Origin: Holosporaceae bacterium
Lineage (GTDB): Bacteria; Pseudomonadota; Alphaproteobacteria; UBA3830
Assembly: GCA_031288225.1 (NCBI GenBank)
Contig: JAITRU010000026.1
Coordinates: 1 to 36,160 of the forward strand
DNA length: 36,160 nucleotides
Reading direction: 5' to 3'
The position numbers and the translations under genes were made by a program. Within the stretch, counting starts at the first letter, position 1. Each line of letters begins with the position of its first letter. Of the stretch, positions 8,430 to 20,727 are shown piece by piece. The notes below the pieces were generated by a model that was given only the letters and a program-made list of their open reading frames with translations, was not told the DNA's origin and ran no database searches.

Positions 8430-9866
8430 ATGAAGTTCAAGGCAAAGTACGATGCTGATAATCGCAACAACACCCATGACAATAGCCACAGCGATTGCTG
8501 CTGCGCATCGATTTTATCTGGCATCTATAATATGTTGCTTTGGCTTTTAACACCATTGCTCCACATTTACTTCCATTGGCGATGTTTTATTGGCAAGGAC
8601 AGGAGAAATGATGTTAAGAATCATTTTGGCATTGCCACGGCGCAGCGTCCAAACGGAAAATTGATGTGGATTCACGCTGCCAGCATTGGAGAATCGCTAT
8701 CGGCACTGACTTTCATCAATTATATCAAAAAGCGCCATCCAAAATTAAACATACTACTCACCACAATTACCGTTACATCAGCTGATATTGTTGCCCAAAA
8801 AATTAAAAATATCGGCGGCTGCGTCCATCAATTCTTCATTGTGGATCATCCTCTGTGGTTGAAAAAATTTCTCTGCCACTGGCAAGTGGATGTCGCGGTA
8901 TTTTTGGAGGCAGAAATATGGCCCAATGTTGTTACCATGTTGCATAGACGCAATGTTCCGTGTTTTTTGCTAAATTCCAGATTATCTACCAAATCATTTA
9001 GAAGATGGAAGCTGGTGGCACCATTTTTTTCTGGAACATTGCGTATGTTCAAGGCTATTCTTGCACAATCTGAGGTTGATTATCAAAGATATGCGTTGTT
9101 CTCTCCCCAAAATACATTCCGCATAGACAATTTGAAATATGCCAATGAATTGTTGGCATGCAAAGAAAATTTACTGAAATTTTTTCAAATGAAATGTAAA
9201 ACTAAAAAAGTACTGGTAGCTGCGAGTACTCATGAGACTGAAGAAGAGGTTGTGATTGAGGCTCACAAAAAATTGAGGCAGCGCCAAATTGATCTGGTTA
9301 CCATAATTATTCCACGACATATCGTCAGAGCTGGAGCTATAGGAGACTTACTTCAGCGACACGGAATAAATTATTTGATGCGATCGGATATCAGCGACGA
9401 GCAGATTGCTGGTGCCTTGGGTAGCAAAAATTCACGGATGCAGGCCAGTGTCGATGCTGCCAGCAATGGCATAAATCGAGAAGCTGATCCCTATGTCAGG
9501 GAAATGTATTGCATTGACACTTTTGGTGAAGTTGGTACGTTTTTCCGGTTAGCTGATGTATGTTTTGTGGGTGGATCTTTGGTTCCAGTCGGGGGACACA
9601 ACATATTTGAGCCTGCCGCTCTTGGTAAGCCAGTTTTACATGGTCCTTTTATGGATAACACAATTGAAGCGCGTAATTTTTTGCAGGCCAACGGTGTAGC
9701 CTTTGAGGTGCACGATGGCAATGAAATGTGTGATGTCTGCCATAGTCTCTTGATGAATCAGAATACCTTAGACGAAATATCCAGCAAAGCGTTGTCCATT
9801 ACCAAAAACGAATCCCTTGCCCAGATAGAAAAACTAATGCAGCTTGATAATTACCTGGCAGCGTAG
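8430..9866 (+). CDS. waaA: 3-deoxy-D-manno-octulosonic acid (Kdo) transferase
   Basis: A 478-residue GT30 glycosyltransferase that attaches Kdo from CMP-Kdo to the lipid A precursor at the inner membrane. An N-terminal membrane anchor (about residues 29-49) precedes the acceptor domain with WIHAASIGES (80-89), which holds the catalytic Glu. The nucleotide-sugar domain ends with the signature VCFVGGSLVPVGGHNIFEPA (around residue 375). GGAGA lies eight bases before the ATG. The protein is longer than usual (about 420-430) owing to an N-terminal extension with a Cys run (SDCCCAS) and a segment around residues 330-350 (SKNSRMQASVDAASNG). Presence of waaA implies that the cell makes at least a Kdo-lipid A core. 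Its partner lpxK is not next door. Confidence 0.92.
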   Translation: MKFKAKYDADNRNNTHDNSHSDCCCASILSGIYNMLLWLLTPLLHIYFHWRCFIGKDRRNDVKNHFGIATAQRPNGKLMWIHAASIGESLSALTFINYIKKRHPKLNILLTTITVTSADIVAQKIKNIGGCVHQFFIVDHPLWLKKFLCHWQVDVAVFLEAEIWPNVVTMLHRRNVPCFLLNSRLSTKSFRRWKLVAPFFSGTLRMFKAILAQSEVDYQRYALFSPQNTFRIDNLKYANELLACKENLLKFFQMKCKTKKVLVAASTHETEEEVVIEAHKKLRQRQIDLVTIIIPRHIVRAGAIGDLLQRHGINYLMRSDISDEQIAGALGSKNSRMQASVDAASNGINREADPYVREMYCIDTFGEVGTFFRLADVCFVGGSLVPVGGHNIFEPAALGKPVLHGPFMDNTIEARNFLQANGVAFEVHDGNEMCDVCHSLLMNQNTLDEISSKALSITKNESLAQIEKLMQLDNYLAA

Positions 9867-10099
9867 CAGAAAATTTTTGGTTCATTTAAACAAAAAAACG
9901 CAGTATTTGTCCCGCAATGCATCCTTTTCTCCCATCTTTAACATTTTATCTTCCTTCCCACCACCGTATGGATGCTATCTGATACCATTGGTAACGAGCG
10001 CGATGAATAAAAATTCGTTGAACTGCATAATATAAAATGCTACCATCCCCTTCTATGAAAGCTGCCGCAGTGGATTTTTGGTAAAGTGAGGAAAAAATA

Positions 10100-11353
10100 A
10101 TGAAATACAAATCTTCCTTTATAAATGAAGCCGTTGCCAGGGGGTTCTTTTACCAATCCACTAACATTGATGGATTGGACGATTATCTGACAACAAGTGG
10201 CCGACTTGGGTATATAGGATTTGATATTACAGCGAAAAGTTTGCATGTTGGTAGTTTTATTCAAATAGCTTTGCTGCGATTGTTCCAAAAACATCAGCAT
10301 AAGCCTGTGGTTTTGGTGGGCGGCGGTACCACTAAAGTTGGTGATCCGTCTTTTCGCAATGCCGCGCGCCCACTGTTGTCGGATGGGGAAATCTCCGAGA
10401 ATATGGAAGGAATAAAGTTATGTTTGCTGCCGTTTTTGAAATTCGGAGAAGGAGAATCAGATGCAGTTATAGTGAATAACGCAGATTGGCTCGATGAATT
10501 GTCCTACATTCCATTTCTAAGAGAAGTCGGATGTTATTTCTCGGTTAATAGAATGATTGGGTTTGATTCGGTAAAGTCCAAGTTGGATGAAAATAATTCC
10601 CTAAGTTTTCTAGAATTTAACTATATGGTAATGCAAGGGTATGATTTTTATGAATTATTAAGAACCAAAGATTGTCGCATTCAATTTGGTGGTCAGGACC
10701 AATGGGGTAATATTGTTTGTGGAGTTGAATTGGTTCGAAAAAAATTGGGCAAAGAAGTTTTTGGATTCACCAGTCCATTATTGACCACAAAAGATGGGCG
10801 AAAAATGGGAAAAACCGCTAACGGTTCCATATGGATGTTAGAAAACATGTTGTCATCCTATGATTTTTGGCAATACTGGAGAAATGTTGATGATGCAGAT
10901 GTTATTCGGATGATGTATCTGTTCACGGATATTGATCTGGACGAGATAAAAAAGATGGAGAACATTAGGGGGCAGGAACTGAACGACATCAAGGTACTGT
11001 TGGCTGATGAGGTCACTGCAATTGTGCGAGGTCGAAAATCTCTAGATGTCATACATGAAACGGCCACCGCAATGTTTTCGAAGGGAGTTGGCAATATTTC
11101 ATCCGATTCATCGGTTCCAAAGTACTCCCTGAAAAAATCCGAACTAGCATCCGTGTCCCTGGTAGATATCATCGTTGATGGTGGCATGTGCACTAGTCGA
11201 GGAGACGCTAAAAGACTGCTGCGCAACGGTGGAGTTTATATTAATGATCAGGTTGTGTCGGAGGATTATAAAATCCTGCCAGATGTACAGAGCGGTGATT
11301 GCGTCAAGTTGTCATGCGGTCGCAAAAAACATTTGTTGATCATGATAGTATGA
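10100..11353 (+). CDS. tyrS: Tyrosyl-tRNA synthetase
   Basis: A 417-residue class I aminoacyl-tRNA synthetase that charges tRNA-Tyr. The HIGH-type motif is LHVGS (about 48-52), the KMSKS-type loop is KMGKT (about 234-238), and the tyrosine-site segment includes QFGGQDQWGNI. The C-terminal S4 RNA-binding domain is clear (SLVDIIVDGGMCTSRGDAKR, then LLRNGGVYIND). This is the TyrS form with an S4 tail found across bacteria. GAGGA lies nine bases before the ATG. The 233 bases upstream hold no gene that I can see. tRNA-fMet follows 53 bases downstream and appears to have its own promoter. Confidence 0.96.
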   Translation: MKYKSSFINEAVARGFFYQSTNIDGLDDYLTTSGRLGYIGFDITAKSLHVGSFIQIALLRLFQKHQHKPVVLVGGGTTKVGDPSFRNAARPLLSDGEISENMEGIKLCLLPFLKFGEGESDAVIVNNADWLDELSYIPFLREVGCYFSVNRMIGFDSVKSKLDENNSLSFLEFNYMVMQGYDFYELLRTKDCRIQFGGQDQWGNIVCGVELVRKKLGKEVFGFTSPLLTTKDGRKMGKTANGSIWMLENMLSSYDFWQYWRNVDDADVIRMMYLFTDIDLDEIKKMENIRGQELNDIKVLLADEVTAIVRGRKSLDVIHETATAMFSKGVGNISSDSSVPKYSLKKSELASVSLVDIIVDGGMCTSRGDAKRLLRNGGVYINDQVVSEDYKILPDVQSGDCVKLSCGRKKHLLIMIV

Positions 11354-11359
11354 ATCAAA

Positions 11360-11390
11360 TTGACATTGAATGCATGCGGCGTTGTGTGAT
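11360..11390 (+). promoter_or_regulatory. Candidate promoter for tRNA-fMet
   Basis: A perfect -35 box TTGACA (11360-11365) stands 42 bases before the tRNA. The best -10 is TGTGAT (11385-11390, 4 of 6 matches) at a rather long spacing of 19. The perfect -35 between the tyrS stop and the tRNA makes a dedicated promoter plausible; the -10 assignment is weak. Confidence 0.35.
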
Positions 11391-11406
11391 AGTGTGATTC
11401 TGTTAA

Positions 11407-11483
<77 letters not shown>

Positions 11484-11510
11484 TCTCGAATTTTAGCGAA
11501 AATCGCGTCT

Positions 11511-12642
11511 TCAGCAATCTGGAAAGGAGTCTTTTACGGAATGCTGCATTTCAGCAATTTTTGCGCTTATGCCAACCCGCAGAAATTCATCGATATCGCC
11601 ATCCATTACTGCCGCAACATTTCCTTTTTCAAAACCGGTGCGGAGATCCTTAACCATCTGGTATGGCTGCATCACGTAGGAGCGTATCTGATAACCCCAG
11701 CCAATATCGCTCTTCTCGATGTTGTTAATTTGCTGTTTTTTCTTGCGCAATTCCAGTTCATACAACCGCGATTTCAACATATCAAAGGCGATAGCTTTGT
11801 TACGATGCTGGGAGCGATCCGTCTGACACTGCACCACTATTCCAGTCGGCATATGAGTTATGCGCACTGCGCTGTCCGTCTTGTTTACGTGTTGTCCACC
11901 GGCCCCGGACGCTCGATAGGTATCGATGCGAAGATCGCTGGGGCTTATTTCTATATTGATGGATTCATCGATAACTGGATAAACCCCAATGGATGCAAAA
12001 CTCGTATGGCGGCGAGCGTTGGCATCGAAGGGAGATATGCGCACAAGTCTGTGAACTCCCGATTCACTTTTAAGCCATCCGTAGGCTTTGGGACCATCGA
12101 TTTTTATGGTGGCTGACTTTATGCCGGCCTCTTCTCCGACACTTTCTTCCATCAATTCAACCGAATACTTGTGGGATTCTGCCCAGCGATAATACATGCG
12201 CAGTAGCATCTGAGCCCAGTCCTGGGCTTCGGTTCCTCCGGCTCCCGCGTGCACCTCCAAAAAGCAGCTGTTATTATCCATTTCGTCGGAAAAAAAACAC
12301 TCCAGCTGATAAATACTCATTTGCTCGCAAAATGCTCCGATATCAGTTTCCACTTCTGCCATCAACTGCACATCATTTTCCTCTTCCGCTAATTCCAACA
12401 TCAATATAAAATCCTTCAGCCTAGACTCAGCATCGTTGAAACGACCAAGTTCCGCCTCTAGCTGCGATTTTTGCTGCATCACGACCTTGGCCTTCGAAGG
12501 ATCTGACCACAAATCTGCCGATTCGCTGATGACAGTCAGCTTGGCTATTTGCTCCTGCAAATGAGCTATGTCAAAGATACCTCCGCAATAACTCCAAAGA
12601 TTCCTTACTGGATTCAATGGCGCGCTTTATTTCTTCCTTCAT
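11511..12642 (-). CDS. prfB: Peptide chain release factor 2 (programmed +1 frameshift)
   Basis: RF2 ends translation at UGA and UAA. The gene is in two frames. A 23-codon first part starts at ATG 12642 (GGAGG 11 bases upstream) and reads MKEEIKRAIESSKESLELLR to RYL, then hits TGA at 12571-12573. A +1 slip at CTT-TGA-C continues in the second frame as DIAHLQEQIAKLTVIS to the stop at 11511, giving about 376 residues. Later motifs are the stop-recognising SPF (VRISPFDANARRHTS) and the peptidyl-hydrolysis GGQ (ASGAGGQHVNKTDSAVRITH). Calling only the 12617-11511 frame would give a false N-terminus. It is the last gene of the long - strand block, 31 bases after murJ. Confidence 0.95.
12570..12585 (-). 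promoter_or_regulatory. RF2 programmed frameshift signal
   Basis: On the - strand the bases read CGG-AGG-TAT-CTT-TGA-C. This is the classical RF2 autoregulatory element: a Shine-Dalgarno-like AGG three bases before the slippery CTT, then an in-frame TGA followed by C. When RF2 is scarce, termination at this TGA is slow and ribosomes slip +1 to make more RF2. The two reading frames join exactly here. Confidence 0.95.
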
Positions 12643-12672
12643 GATTTTTTTTACCTCCCCTATGCAAATAGT

Positions 12673-14235
12673 CTACCAAGCAGATTTTTCCCACAATTTC
12701 CAATGATCATGTTTCATTAATTTCATTAATAAAACTGTGGAAAAGAAAAAAACACACCACCCTACGCTAAACATAAGGGCGACTACAATATATTTCTGTG
12801 AAAGTGCACCAAGTTCCGATGTCCAGAATCTCCTGCTCATCACATCCAATACCATATATGTGGCAGCAGCAGCACCAATTTGAGCAAGAATTTTATAAAT
12901 AAAATTTTTGGATATATCTATCTTTAACTTTTTTCCAGAAAAGCAGATGAGCATTAGTGCATTAAAAATTGATGATAGTGAAGTGCACAGAGCTACACCT
13001 AAGTATTTTAAAAATGGAATTAACAGGCAGAGCAGCATAACATTTATTAGCACTGAAATGATGGCAAAGATTACTGGAGTTACAGTATCTTCGGAAGCAA
13101 AGTATATGGTAGAAAATAGTTTCGTTAACACATAGGCCGGAAGCCCAAATGAAAACCCAATAACGGCATCTGCCGTAGTACGCACATGGTCCACACCGAA
13201 CAATCCACGCTGATAGATAACAGACACTATTGGTTCGGCAAGAACCATTAGCATGGTGGTGGTAAATATGATGAAAAACATCGAAAACAGCAACCCACGC
13301 AATAATTCTCGGCTTGCCAGTTCGTGATTACCTGAAACCATACACTTGGATAAAAGTGGCAAAAGTGCTGTACTTACAGCAATTCCGAGTGTGCCTAGGG
13401 GAAATTGATTGAGCCTATCAGCAAGACTAATGCAGGTGATAGATCCCGTCGGCAAATACGAAGACATGGTCGTATCGACCAGTAAATTCAGCTGCCACAC
13501 TCCAGCTGCGATCACCCCGGGAATCATGTTTATCACAATATCCTTTACCTTCGGCGACCAGCAGGCAAATTTTATGCGAAGAAAAAATCCCTGTCGTTTT
13601 ATGGCCAACAGCAGTATGAGCGTTTGAGTAGTGCCAGAACAAAGCACTAGCACTGCGATGACGTGAACCGTCATGAAATGCGACGCGCCGGTCAGATAGC
13701 CAAACACCAAACCGGAAATGCTAAATATGCTGAGCAACGAAAAGACAGCGGATGGTAGCGCAAATTTGTTTAGTGTATTGAGCACTCCAGAAAATAAAGA
13801 CGATATGGAAATAAAAATTAAATAGGGGAAACATATTCTACCAAGGCTAGCAGCAACGGCAAATTTCTCACTCAACACATCAAATCCCAGCACCATAATT
13901 GACAAAATCTGGGGAAAAAATGTTATAACAACGAGCGAAAATAATGCAACGGCGAATAAAAGGAAGCTAAAAATCTCCGACAGAACAACATTTGCCGCCG
14001 GTCGGCCTTCACTGTTCAAAATTTTGGAAAATCTCGGAAGAAATGATGCATTAAATGCTCCTTCGGCGAAAATTCGCCGGAAAGTATTGGCTAGTTTCAA
14101 TGCCACCACCAAAGCATCCGTATAAACTCCAGCTCCAAGCACAAACACCATTGTGCATTCGCGCAGAAAACCGAATAATCTGGAAAAAATGATAAATCCA
14201 CCCACCGTAAAAGCGGACCGTATCACGCTGGACAT
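12673..14235 (-). CDS. murJ: Lipid II flippase MurJ
   Basis: A 520-residue MOP-superfamily membrane protein that moves the peptidoglycan precursor lipid II across the inner membrane. The N-terminus is diagnostic (TVGGFIIFSRLFGFLRECTM), followed by GVYTDALVVALKLANTFRR and FAEGAFNASFLPRF, the conserved TM1-TM2 region with its functional arginines. About fourteen hydrophobic segments follow, including SLADRLNQFPLGTLGIAVST mid-protein. The length matches the family. The start has little ribosome-binding sequence. It lies 36 bases after parB. Presence of murJ implies that the organism still makes some peptidoglycan. Confidence 0.94.
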   Translation of the reverse strand: MSSVIRSAFTVGGFIIFSRLFGFLRECTMVFVLGAGVYTDALVVALKLANTFRRIFAEGAFNASFLPRFSKILNSEGRPAANVVLSEIFSFLLFAVALFSLVVITFFPQILSIMVLGFDVLSEKFAVAASLGRICFPYLIFISISSLFSGVLNTLNKFALPSAVFSLLSIFSISGLVFGYLTGASHFMTVHVIAVLVLCSGTTQTLILLLAIKRQGFFLRIKFACWSPKVKDIVINMIPGVIAAGVWQLNLLVDTTMSSYLPTGSITCISLADRLNQFPLGTLGIAVSTALLPLLSKCMVSGNHELASRELLRGLLFSMFFIIFTTTMLMVLAEPIVSVIYQRGLFGVDHVRTTADAVIGFSFGLPAYVLTKLFSTIYFASEDTVTPVIFAIISVLINVMLLCLLIPFLKYLGVALCTSLSSIFNALMLICFSGKKLKIDISKNFIYKILAQIGAAAATYMVLDVMSRRFWTSELGALSQKYIVVALMFSVGWCVFFFSTVLLMKLMKHDHWKLWEKSAW

Positions 14236-14271
14236 GTCTTAGAACTCATGGAATCAATGGCCCACCTGAAA

Positions 14272-15171
14272 TTACAAAACCCTACAGCGAGCTAAACCAG
14301 AACCGAGATTTTTGATAAGAAAATCCAGTTCTTCAAAATTGTCAAACGCAATTTCAATAATGCCGCCGTTATTTTTTAATCTTACATTAACATCCAAGCC
14401 CACCAATGAAGAAATCTGATTGGCAATATTCAAAACCTCCGGATCCACTGAAGCCTGTGTTTTAGGGATTTTAGCAGGTTGCCGTAATCCAGTCGATGAC
14501 TTTGTACCATTTTTGGTCAATTTTATTATATTTTCCACGTCTCGCACATTTATATCTCGCTCAATAATTTGATGGGCAATCTCCTCGGCGTTGGGTAAAC
14601 CGATGAGCGCCCGAGCATGGCCGAACGTAATTTTCCTGGCTCGCAAAAGTTTTTTCACTTCTCCCGGCAACGAAAGCAGCCGCAAAATATTAGCTACGTG
14701 GCTTCGACTCTTGCCAAGGAGATCAGACAATTGCTCCTGCGTATGGTGAAATTCATCGATCAACCTCCTATAGGCCTCGGCTTCATCCATTGGATTTAAA
14801 TCTTCCCGCTGAATATTTTCTAATATGGCGATTTCCAGCTGATCTTTTTCGCTTATTTCCATCACGATGGCTGGAATTTCATCTAACCCAGCCATTTTCG
14901 ACGCTCTCAATCTCCGTTCTCCAGCAACCAACTGATAGTTTCCATCGCCAATTTTAGCCACCAGTATAGGCTGCAGAACGCCATTCCTCCTGATGGACTC
15001 AGAAAGGGCCACAAGATTCTCTTCGTCGAATATTTGTCTCGGCTGATAGGGATTGCGACTAATGCAGCTGACGGTAAGATTAATAATAGACTTACCATTT
15101 TCATAATTTTTGGAAACTTCATTCATGTTCAAAAATGCTGACAACCCACGACCCAAAATTTTTTCACTCAT
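14272..15171 (-). CDS. parB: Chromosome-partitioning protein ParB
   Basis: A 299-residue CTP-dependent DNA clamp that loads at parS sites and works with ParA to segregate chromosome origins. The N-terminal domain has NPYQPRQIFDEENL (about 40-53) and the CTP-binding signature GERRLRASKMAG (84-95). The central helix-turn-helix covers TQEQLSDLLGKSRSHVANIL. The C-terminal dimerisation part begins near residue 240. The ATG overlaps the parA stop by four bases (ATGA). The chromosome-borne parA-parB order matches other alphaproteobacteria; I saw no canonical parS 16-mer close by. Confidence 0.95.
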   Translation of the reverse strand: MSEKILGRGLSAFLNMNEVSKNYENGKSIINLTVSCISRNPYQPRQIFDEENLVALSESIRRNGVLQPILVAKIGDGNYQLVAGERRLRASKMAGLDEIPAIVMEISEKDQLEIAILENIQREDLNPMDEAEAYRRLIDEFHHTQEQLSDLLGKSRSHVANILRLLSLPGEVKKLLRARKITFGHARALIGLPNAEEIAHQIIERDINVRDVENIIKLTKNGTKSSTGLRQPAKIPKTQASVDPEVLNIANQISSLVGLDVNVRLKNNGGIIEIAFDNFEELDFLIKNLGSGLARCRVL

Positions 15172-15944
15172 GCATTTTGTTCCCTAGCTAAAAATTCCCT
15201 AGCAAGTTCTATATACGACATGGCTCCCGATGATTTCACATCATATAGCACCACTGGTTTCCCATGGGATGAAGCTTCGCTGATCCTGACATTTCTCGGA
15301 ATAACTGTATCAAAAACCAACTCCTTGAAATGGGTACGCACATCAGTGGCTACCACGTAGCTGAGGCTATTTCTTCTATCGAACATAGTCAACAAAATCC
15401 CTGACACAATTAGGTTTTTGTTGATGGTATTTCGAACACTTTGAATGGTACTGAACAACTGGGCTAATCCCTCAAGGGCGTAAAACTCGCACTGGAGAGG
15501 AATGATGATTTTTCCAGCCGCATTCAGGGCATTGATGTTTATGAAACCAAAACCCGGAGGGCAGTCGATGAAAATATAATCAAAACTTAAATGAGCTATG
15601 GCTTGCTTAAGTTTGCTATCCCTATCCTTCTGACCAAATAGCTCAACTTCTGCTGCTGATAAATCTATGGTGGATGGAATCATAAACAATCCATGCACGT
15701 AAGTTTCCCTTATGACTTCCTGGGGATCAACCAACCCCAGAAGCACGCCATAACTGCTCTGCAATCGACGCCCCTTTGGCATTCCGAATCCAGTGGTTGC
15801 ATTGCCCTGGGGATCGATATCCAGCAGCAGCACCTTCTTTCCAACGGCGGCAACCGCAGTGGCTAGATTAACAGCGGTAGTGGTCTTCCCTACACCACCC
15901 TTCTGATTTATTATGGCCACAACTAATGTGCTATGCTCACCCAT
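15168..15944 (-). CDS. parA: Chromosome-partitioning ATPase ParA (Soj)
   Basis: A 258-residue P-loop ATPase that forms gradients on the nucleoid and pulls ParB-parS complexes. The deviant Walker A KGGVGKTTTAVNLA is near the N-terminus (about 15-28), followed by LLLDIDPQGNATTG (Walker A' region, about 39-52) and the Walker B IFIDCPPGFG (about 124-133). There is no N-terminal DNA-binding extension, as expected of chromosomal rather than plasmid ParA. It starts nine bases after the atpC stop, so partition genes appear co-transcribed with the ATP synthase genes, and it overlaps parB by four bases. Confidence 0.95.
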   Translation of the reverse strand: MGEHSTLVVAIINQKGGVGKTTTAVNLATAVAAVGKKVLLLDIDPQGNATTGFGMPKGRRLQSSYGVLLGLVDPQEVIRETYVHGLFMIPSTIDLSAAEVELFGQKDRDSKLKQAIAHLSFDYIFIDCPPGFGFININALNAAGKIIIPLQCEFYALEGLAQLFSTIQSVRNTINKNLIVSGILLTMFDRRNSLSYVVATDVRTHFKELVFDTVIPRNVRISEASSHGKPVVLYDVKSSGAMSYIELAREFLAREQNA

Positions 15945-15953
15945 GTTATCTTC

Positions 15954-16208
15954 TCACTGCAGAATAAATACAGCCGAGTTATTGGAAAACGAACATACGC
16001 CTCCGGTTACTTTTATTGATACGACACGATCACTGATCGCACGAAATATTCTTATAGTGCCTGGCACCAAAGCAGTTATTAGCGAAATATGGTGAGGCAG
16101 GATGCACATCTCACCTCCAACGGCTGGGAGCACCACTTTGATGGCTTCTCCATCAAACAATTTTTCCTTCAAATTTAAAATTTTTACGTCCAATCCTTCT
16201 CCTTCCAC
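15954..16208 (-). CDS. atpC: F1 ATP synthase epsilon subunit, short form
   Basis: Only 79-84 residues, against about 130-140 in common bacteria. The visible part is the N-terminal beta-sandwich that joins gamma to the c-ring (LDVKILNLKEKLFDGEAI, VVLPAVGGEMCILPHHISLI, TALVPG). The C-terminal helical pair that can inhibit ATP hydrolysis is absent, and parA begins only nine bases after the stop, so there is no room for a frameshifted remnant. The start is uncertain: GTG at 16208 gives the longest frame, but TTG at 16193 has AAGGAG five bases upstream and aligns better with family N-termini. It is the last gene of atpHAGDC. Confidence 0.87.
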   Translation of the reverse strand: MEGEGLDVKILNLKEKLFDGEAIKVVLPAVGGEMCILPHHISLITALVPGTIRIFRAISDRVVSIKVTGGVCSFSNNSAVFILQ

Positions 16209-16226
16209 CAGGCAAAATCAGATAGC

Positions 16227-18553
<2,327 letters not shown>

Positions 18554-18584
18554 TCAAATTATCCATTCTCAACTAGAAGGTAAG

Positions 18585-20129
18585 TTACGCCGAATTATTG
18601 GTCTTAAAATTTTCCAAATAGATCGGCAACACAGCCCGCAAGATTTCATCATTTTCCGCCGTAATCTCTCCTTTTTCCTTTATGCTAGCCAACAGCAAGG
18701 ACTGTTCATCCTTGATCCGATCGAGCACGTATTTTTCAAAGGCCGAAACCTGTGAAACTTCGATGCTATCAAGATAACCATTAACACCCAAATATATTCC
18801 TACAACTTGTTCCTCGAGGGGCATGGGAGAATACTGCGGTTGTTTCAGCAGTTCCGTCAAGTGATCTCCCCTTGAAATGAGATTCTTACTTGCAGTATCA
18901 AGGTCTGATGCAAATTGTGAAAAGCTAGCTATCTCTCGGTATTGAGCCAGTTCAAGCTTGATTTTTCCCGCAACCTGTTTCATGCTTTTTCGCTGGGCTG
19001 CAGACCCAACGCGACTGACAGACTGTCCCACATTTACGGCTGGGCGAATACCTTTATAGAACAATTCATTTTCTAGAAATATTTGACCATCGGTGATGGA
19101 AATAACATTTGTTGGAACGTAGGCCGACAGATCTCCATCCTGTGTTTCCACTATCGGAAGCGCTGTGAGAGATCCTCCACCAACAGAGTCGCACAGCTTT
19201 GCAGCCCGCTCCAACAGCCGCGAATGCAGATAAAACACATCCCCGGGATATGCTTCCCGCCCAGGAGGTCTTCTTAAAAGTAAGGACATTTGCCTATAGG
19301 CAACAGCATGCTTAGACAAATCATCGTAGACAATGAGAGCGTGCATTCCATTGTCTCGAAAATACTCACCTATGGCACAGCCTGCATAGGGAGCTATGTA
19401 CTGCATCGTCGCCGCTTCAGACGCCGTAGCAGCGACCACAGTGGTATACTTCATGGCTCCCATCTCTGTCAGAGTTTTTACAATCTGTGCAACGGAAAAC
19501 CTTTTTTGGCCTATCACAACATAAATGCAATATAGCCTATCGCTTTCATCCCCATATTCGAAGGCATTTTTTTGGTTAATAATGGTATCAATGGCAATGG
19601 CAGTTTTCCCAGTCTGGCGATCACCAATGATTAACTCCCTCTGGCCACGACCTATGGGAATCAAGGCATCAATGGCCTTTAGCCCCGTTTGCACCGGTTC
19701 ACTAACGGATTTTCTAGTGATAATCCCCGGTGCTTTTATGTCAACAACACGTCTCTCGCTGGCTCTTATGGCTCCTTTACCATCTATTGGCTCACCCAAT
19801 GCATTTACTACTCTTCCCACAAGTGCTCTACCGACAGGAACATCGATGATTTTTCCGGATCTTCGCACTTCCATTCCTTCCAGAATTTCTCGATCTTCCC
19901 CAAAAAGGACGACATCAACGGTATCTTCAACTAAATTCATGGCCATACCGGTTACGCCACTTGCAAAAATCACCTTTTCTCCCATGGCCACATCGTCCAA
20001 ACCATAAATCCTGGCGATGCCGTCTCCCACAGACAAAACACGCCCCATTTCTACAAATTCAGGACCAGAATCAAAATTTTTGATGCGCTCTAGAAGTATG
20101 GAACTAATCTCTGATGATTTAATCTTCAT
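18585..20129 (-). CDS. atpA: F1 ATP synthase alpha subunit
   Basis: A 514-residue non-catalytic nucleotide-binding subunit. The N-terminus ([20 protein letters not shown]) matches the delta-contacting region. The P-loop is [18 protein letters not shown] (about 169-186), and the ATP synthase signature [14 protein letters not shown] is present near residue 365. The length is normal. Its ATG overlaps the atpH stop by 11 bases, pointing to translational coupling. The F0 genes (atpB, E, F) are not nearby, as in most alphaproteobacteria. Confidence 0.98.
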   Translation of the reverse strand: MKIKSSEISSILLERIKNFDSGPEFVEMGRVLSVGDGIARIYGLDDVAMGEKVIFASGVTGMAMNLVEDTVDVVLFGEDREILEGMEVRRSGKIIDVPVGRALVGRVVNALGEPIDGKGAIRASERRVVDIKAPGIITRKSVSEPVQTGLKAIDALIPIGRGQRELIIGDRQTGKTAIAIDTIINQKNAFEYGDESDRLYCIYVVIGQKRFSVAQIVKTLTEMGAMKYTTVVAATASEAATMQYIAPYAGCAIGEYFRDNGMHALIVYDDLSKHAVAYRQMSLLLRRPPGREAYPGDVFYLHSRLLERAAKLCDSVGGGSLTALPIVETQDGDLSAYVPTNVISITDGQIFLENELFYKGIRPAVNVGQSVSRVGSAAQRKSMKQVAGKIKLELAQYREIASFSQFASDLDTASKNLISRGDHLTELLKQPQYSPMPLEEQVVGIYLGVNGYLDSIEVSQVSAFEKYVLDRIKDEQSLLLASIKEKGEITAENDEILRAVLPIYLENFKTNNSA

Positions 20130-20694
20130 GACTATCTTTCCTCATTGCACTAGATAAACGTTGCAAACGTGATCGCATAGAATAATCCAAGATTTTAGAT
20201 CCGTGTTGGATGCAAAATCCATCAATTAGTGATGCATCTTTGGACACAATGCAATTAATTTCACCGCCAAATACTTCCACAAGGTCAGTTCTCAATTGTT
20301 CTTCCATTTGCTTTTCGACATCTTTTGCAAACGTAATGAAAAACAACTTCTTCCCATCCACCTTATCCAGGTACGCCGAATAACAATCACACACATCCAG
20401 AATCATGCTGAACTTACCGTTTTTTAAAAGGATTGTCAAAAAATTTTCCAATTCGGCTGGCAATTTCAGCTCTTGGCAAAGCATCCTAATAAATTCCAAA
20501 CCATCTGATTTTATCAGAGACATTCTTCTAAGAAATTTTTTGTAATTCCCAACAGAAACGATGTTATGCTTAATGCTCTCCAGCCAGTTGCCAACTTGCC
20601 GCTCATTTCCCATTGAAGCAGCAACATCGTACAGGGACTTTACATATCTGCTAACGGCAGCATTACCCCCTACGACAAAACTCCACTCAGCCAC
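20119..20694 (-). CDS. atpH: F1 ATP synthase delta subunit
   Basis: A 191-residue peripheral-stalk subunit that links F1 to subunit b. The N-terminal helical domain ([20 protein letters not shown]), the middle segment [18 protein letters not shown], and the C-terminal [20 protein letters not shown], ending in the family's GGF/D-S region, all agree with OSCP/delta proteins. Sequence divergence is high, as is normal for this subunit. It heads the atpHAGDC unit, 33 bases after the TPR lipoprotein gene. Confidence 0.93.
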   Translation of the reverse strand: MAEWSFVVGGNAAVSRYVKSLYDVAASMGNERQVGNWLESIKHNIVSVGNYKKFLRRMSLIKSDGLEFIRMLCQELKLPAELENFLTILLKNGKFSMILDVCDCYSAYLDKVDGKKLFFITFAKDVEKQMEEQLRTDLVEVFGGEINCIVSKDASLIDGFCIQHGSKILDYSMRSRLQRLSSAMRKDSHED

Positions 20695-20727
20695 TTATAC
20701 CACCTATCAGTAATCGCTTAAAATGCA

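Noticed and set aside
11511-12617. RF2 as a 368-residue single-frame protein starting at 12617
   Set aside because: The first 15 residues of that frame are the out-of-frame reading of the true first part; the frameshift signal at 12570-12585 explains the join.
14272-15944. parS site or replication origin next to parAB
   Set aside because: No 16-base parS-like palindrome, DnaA-box cluster or AT-rich unwinding region was seen near these genes.
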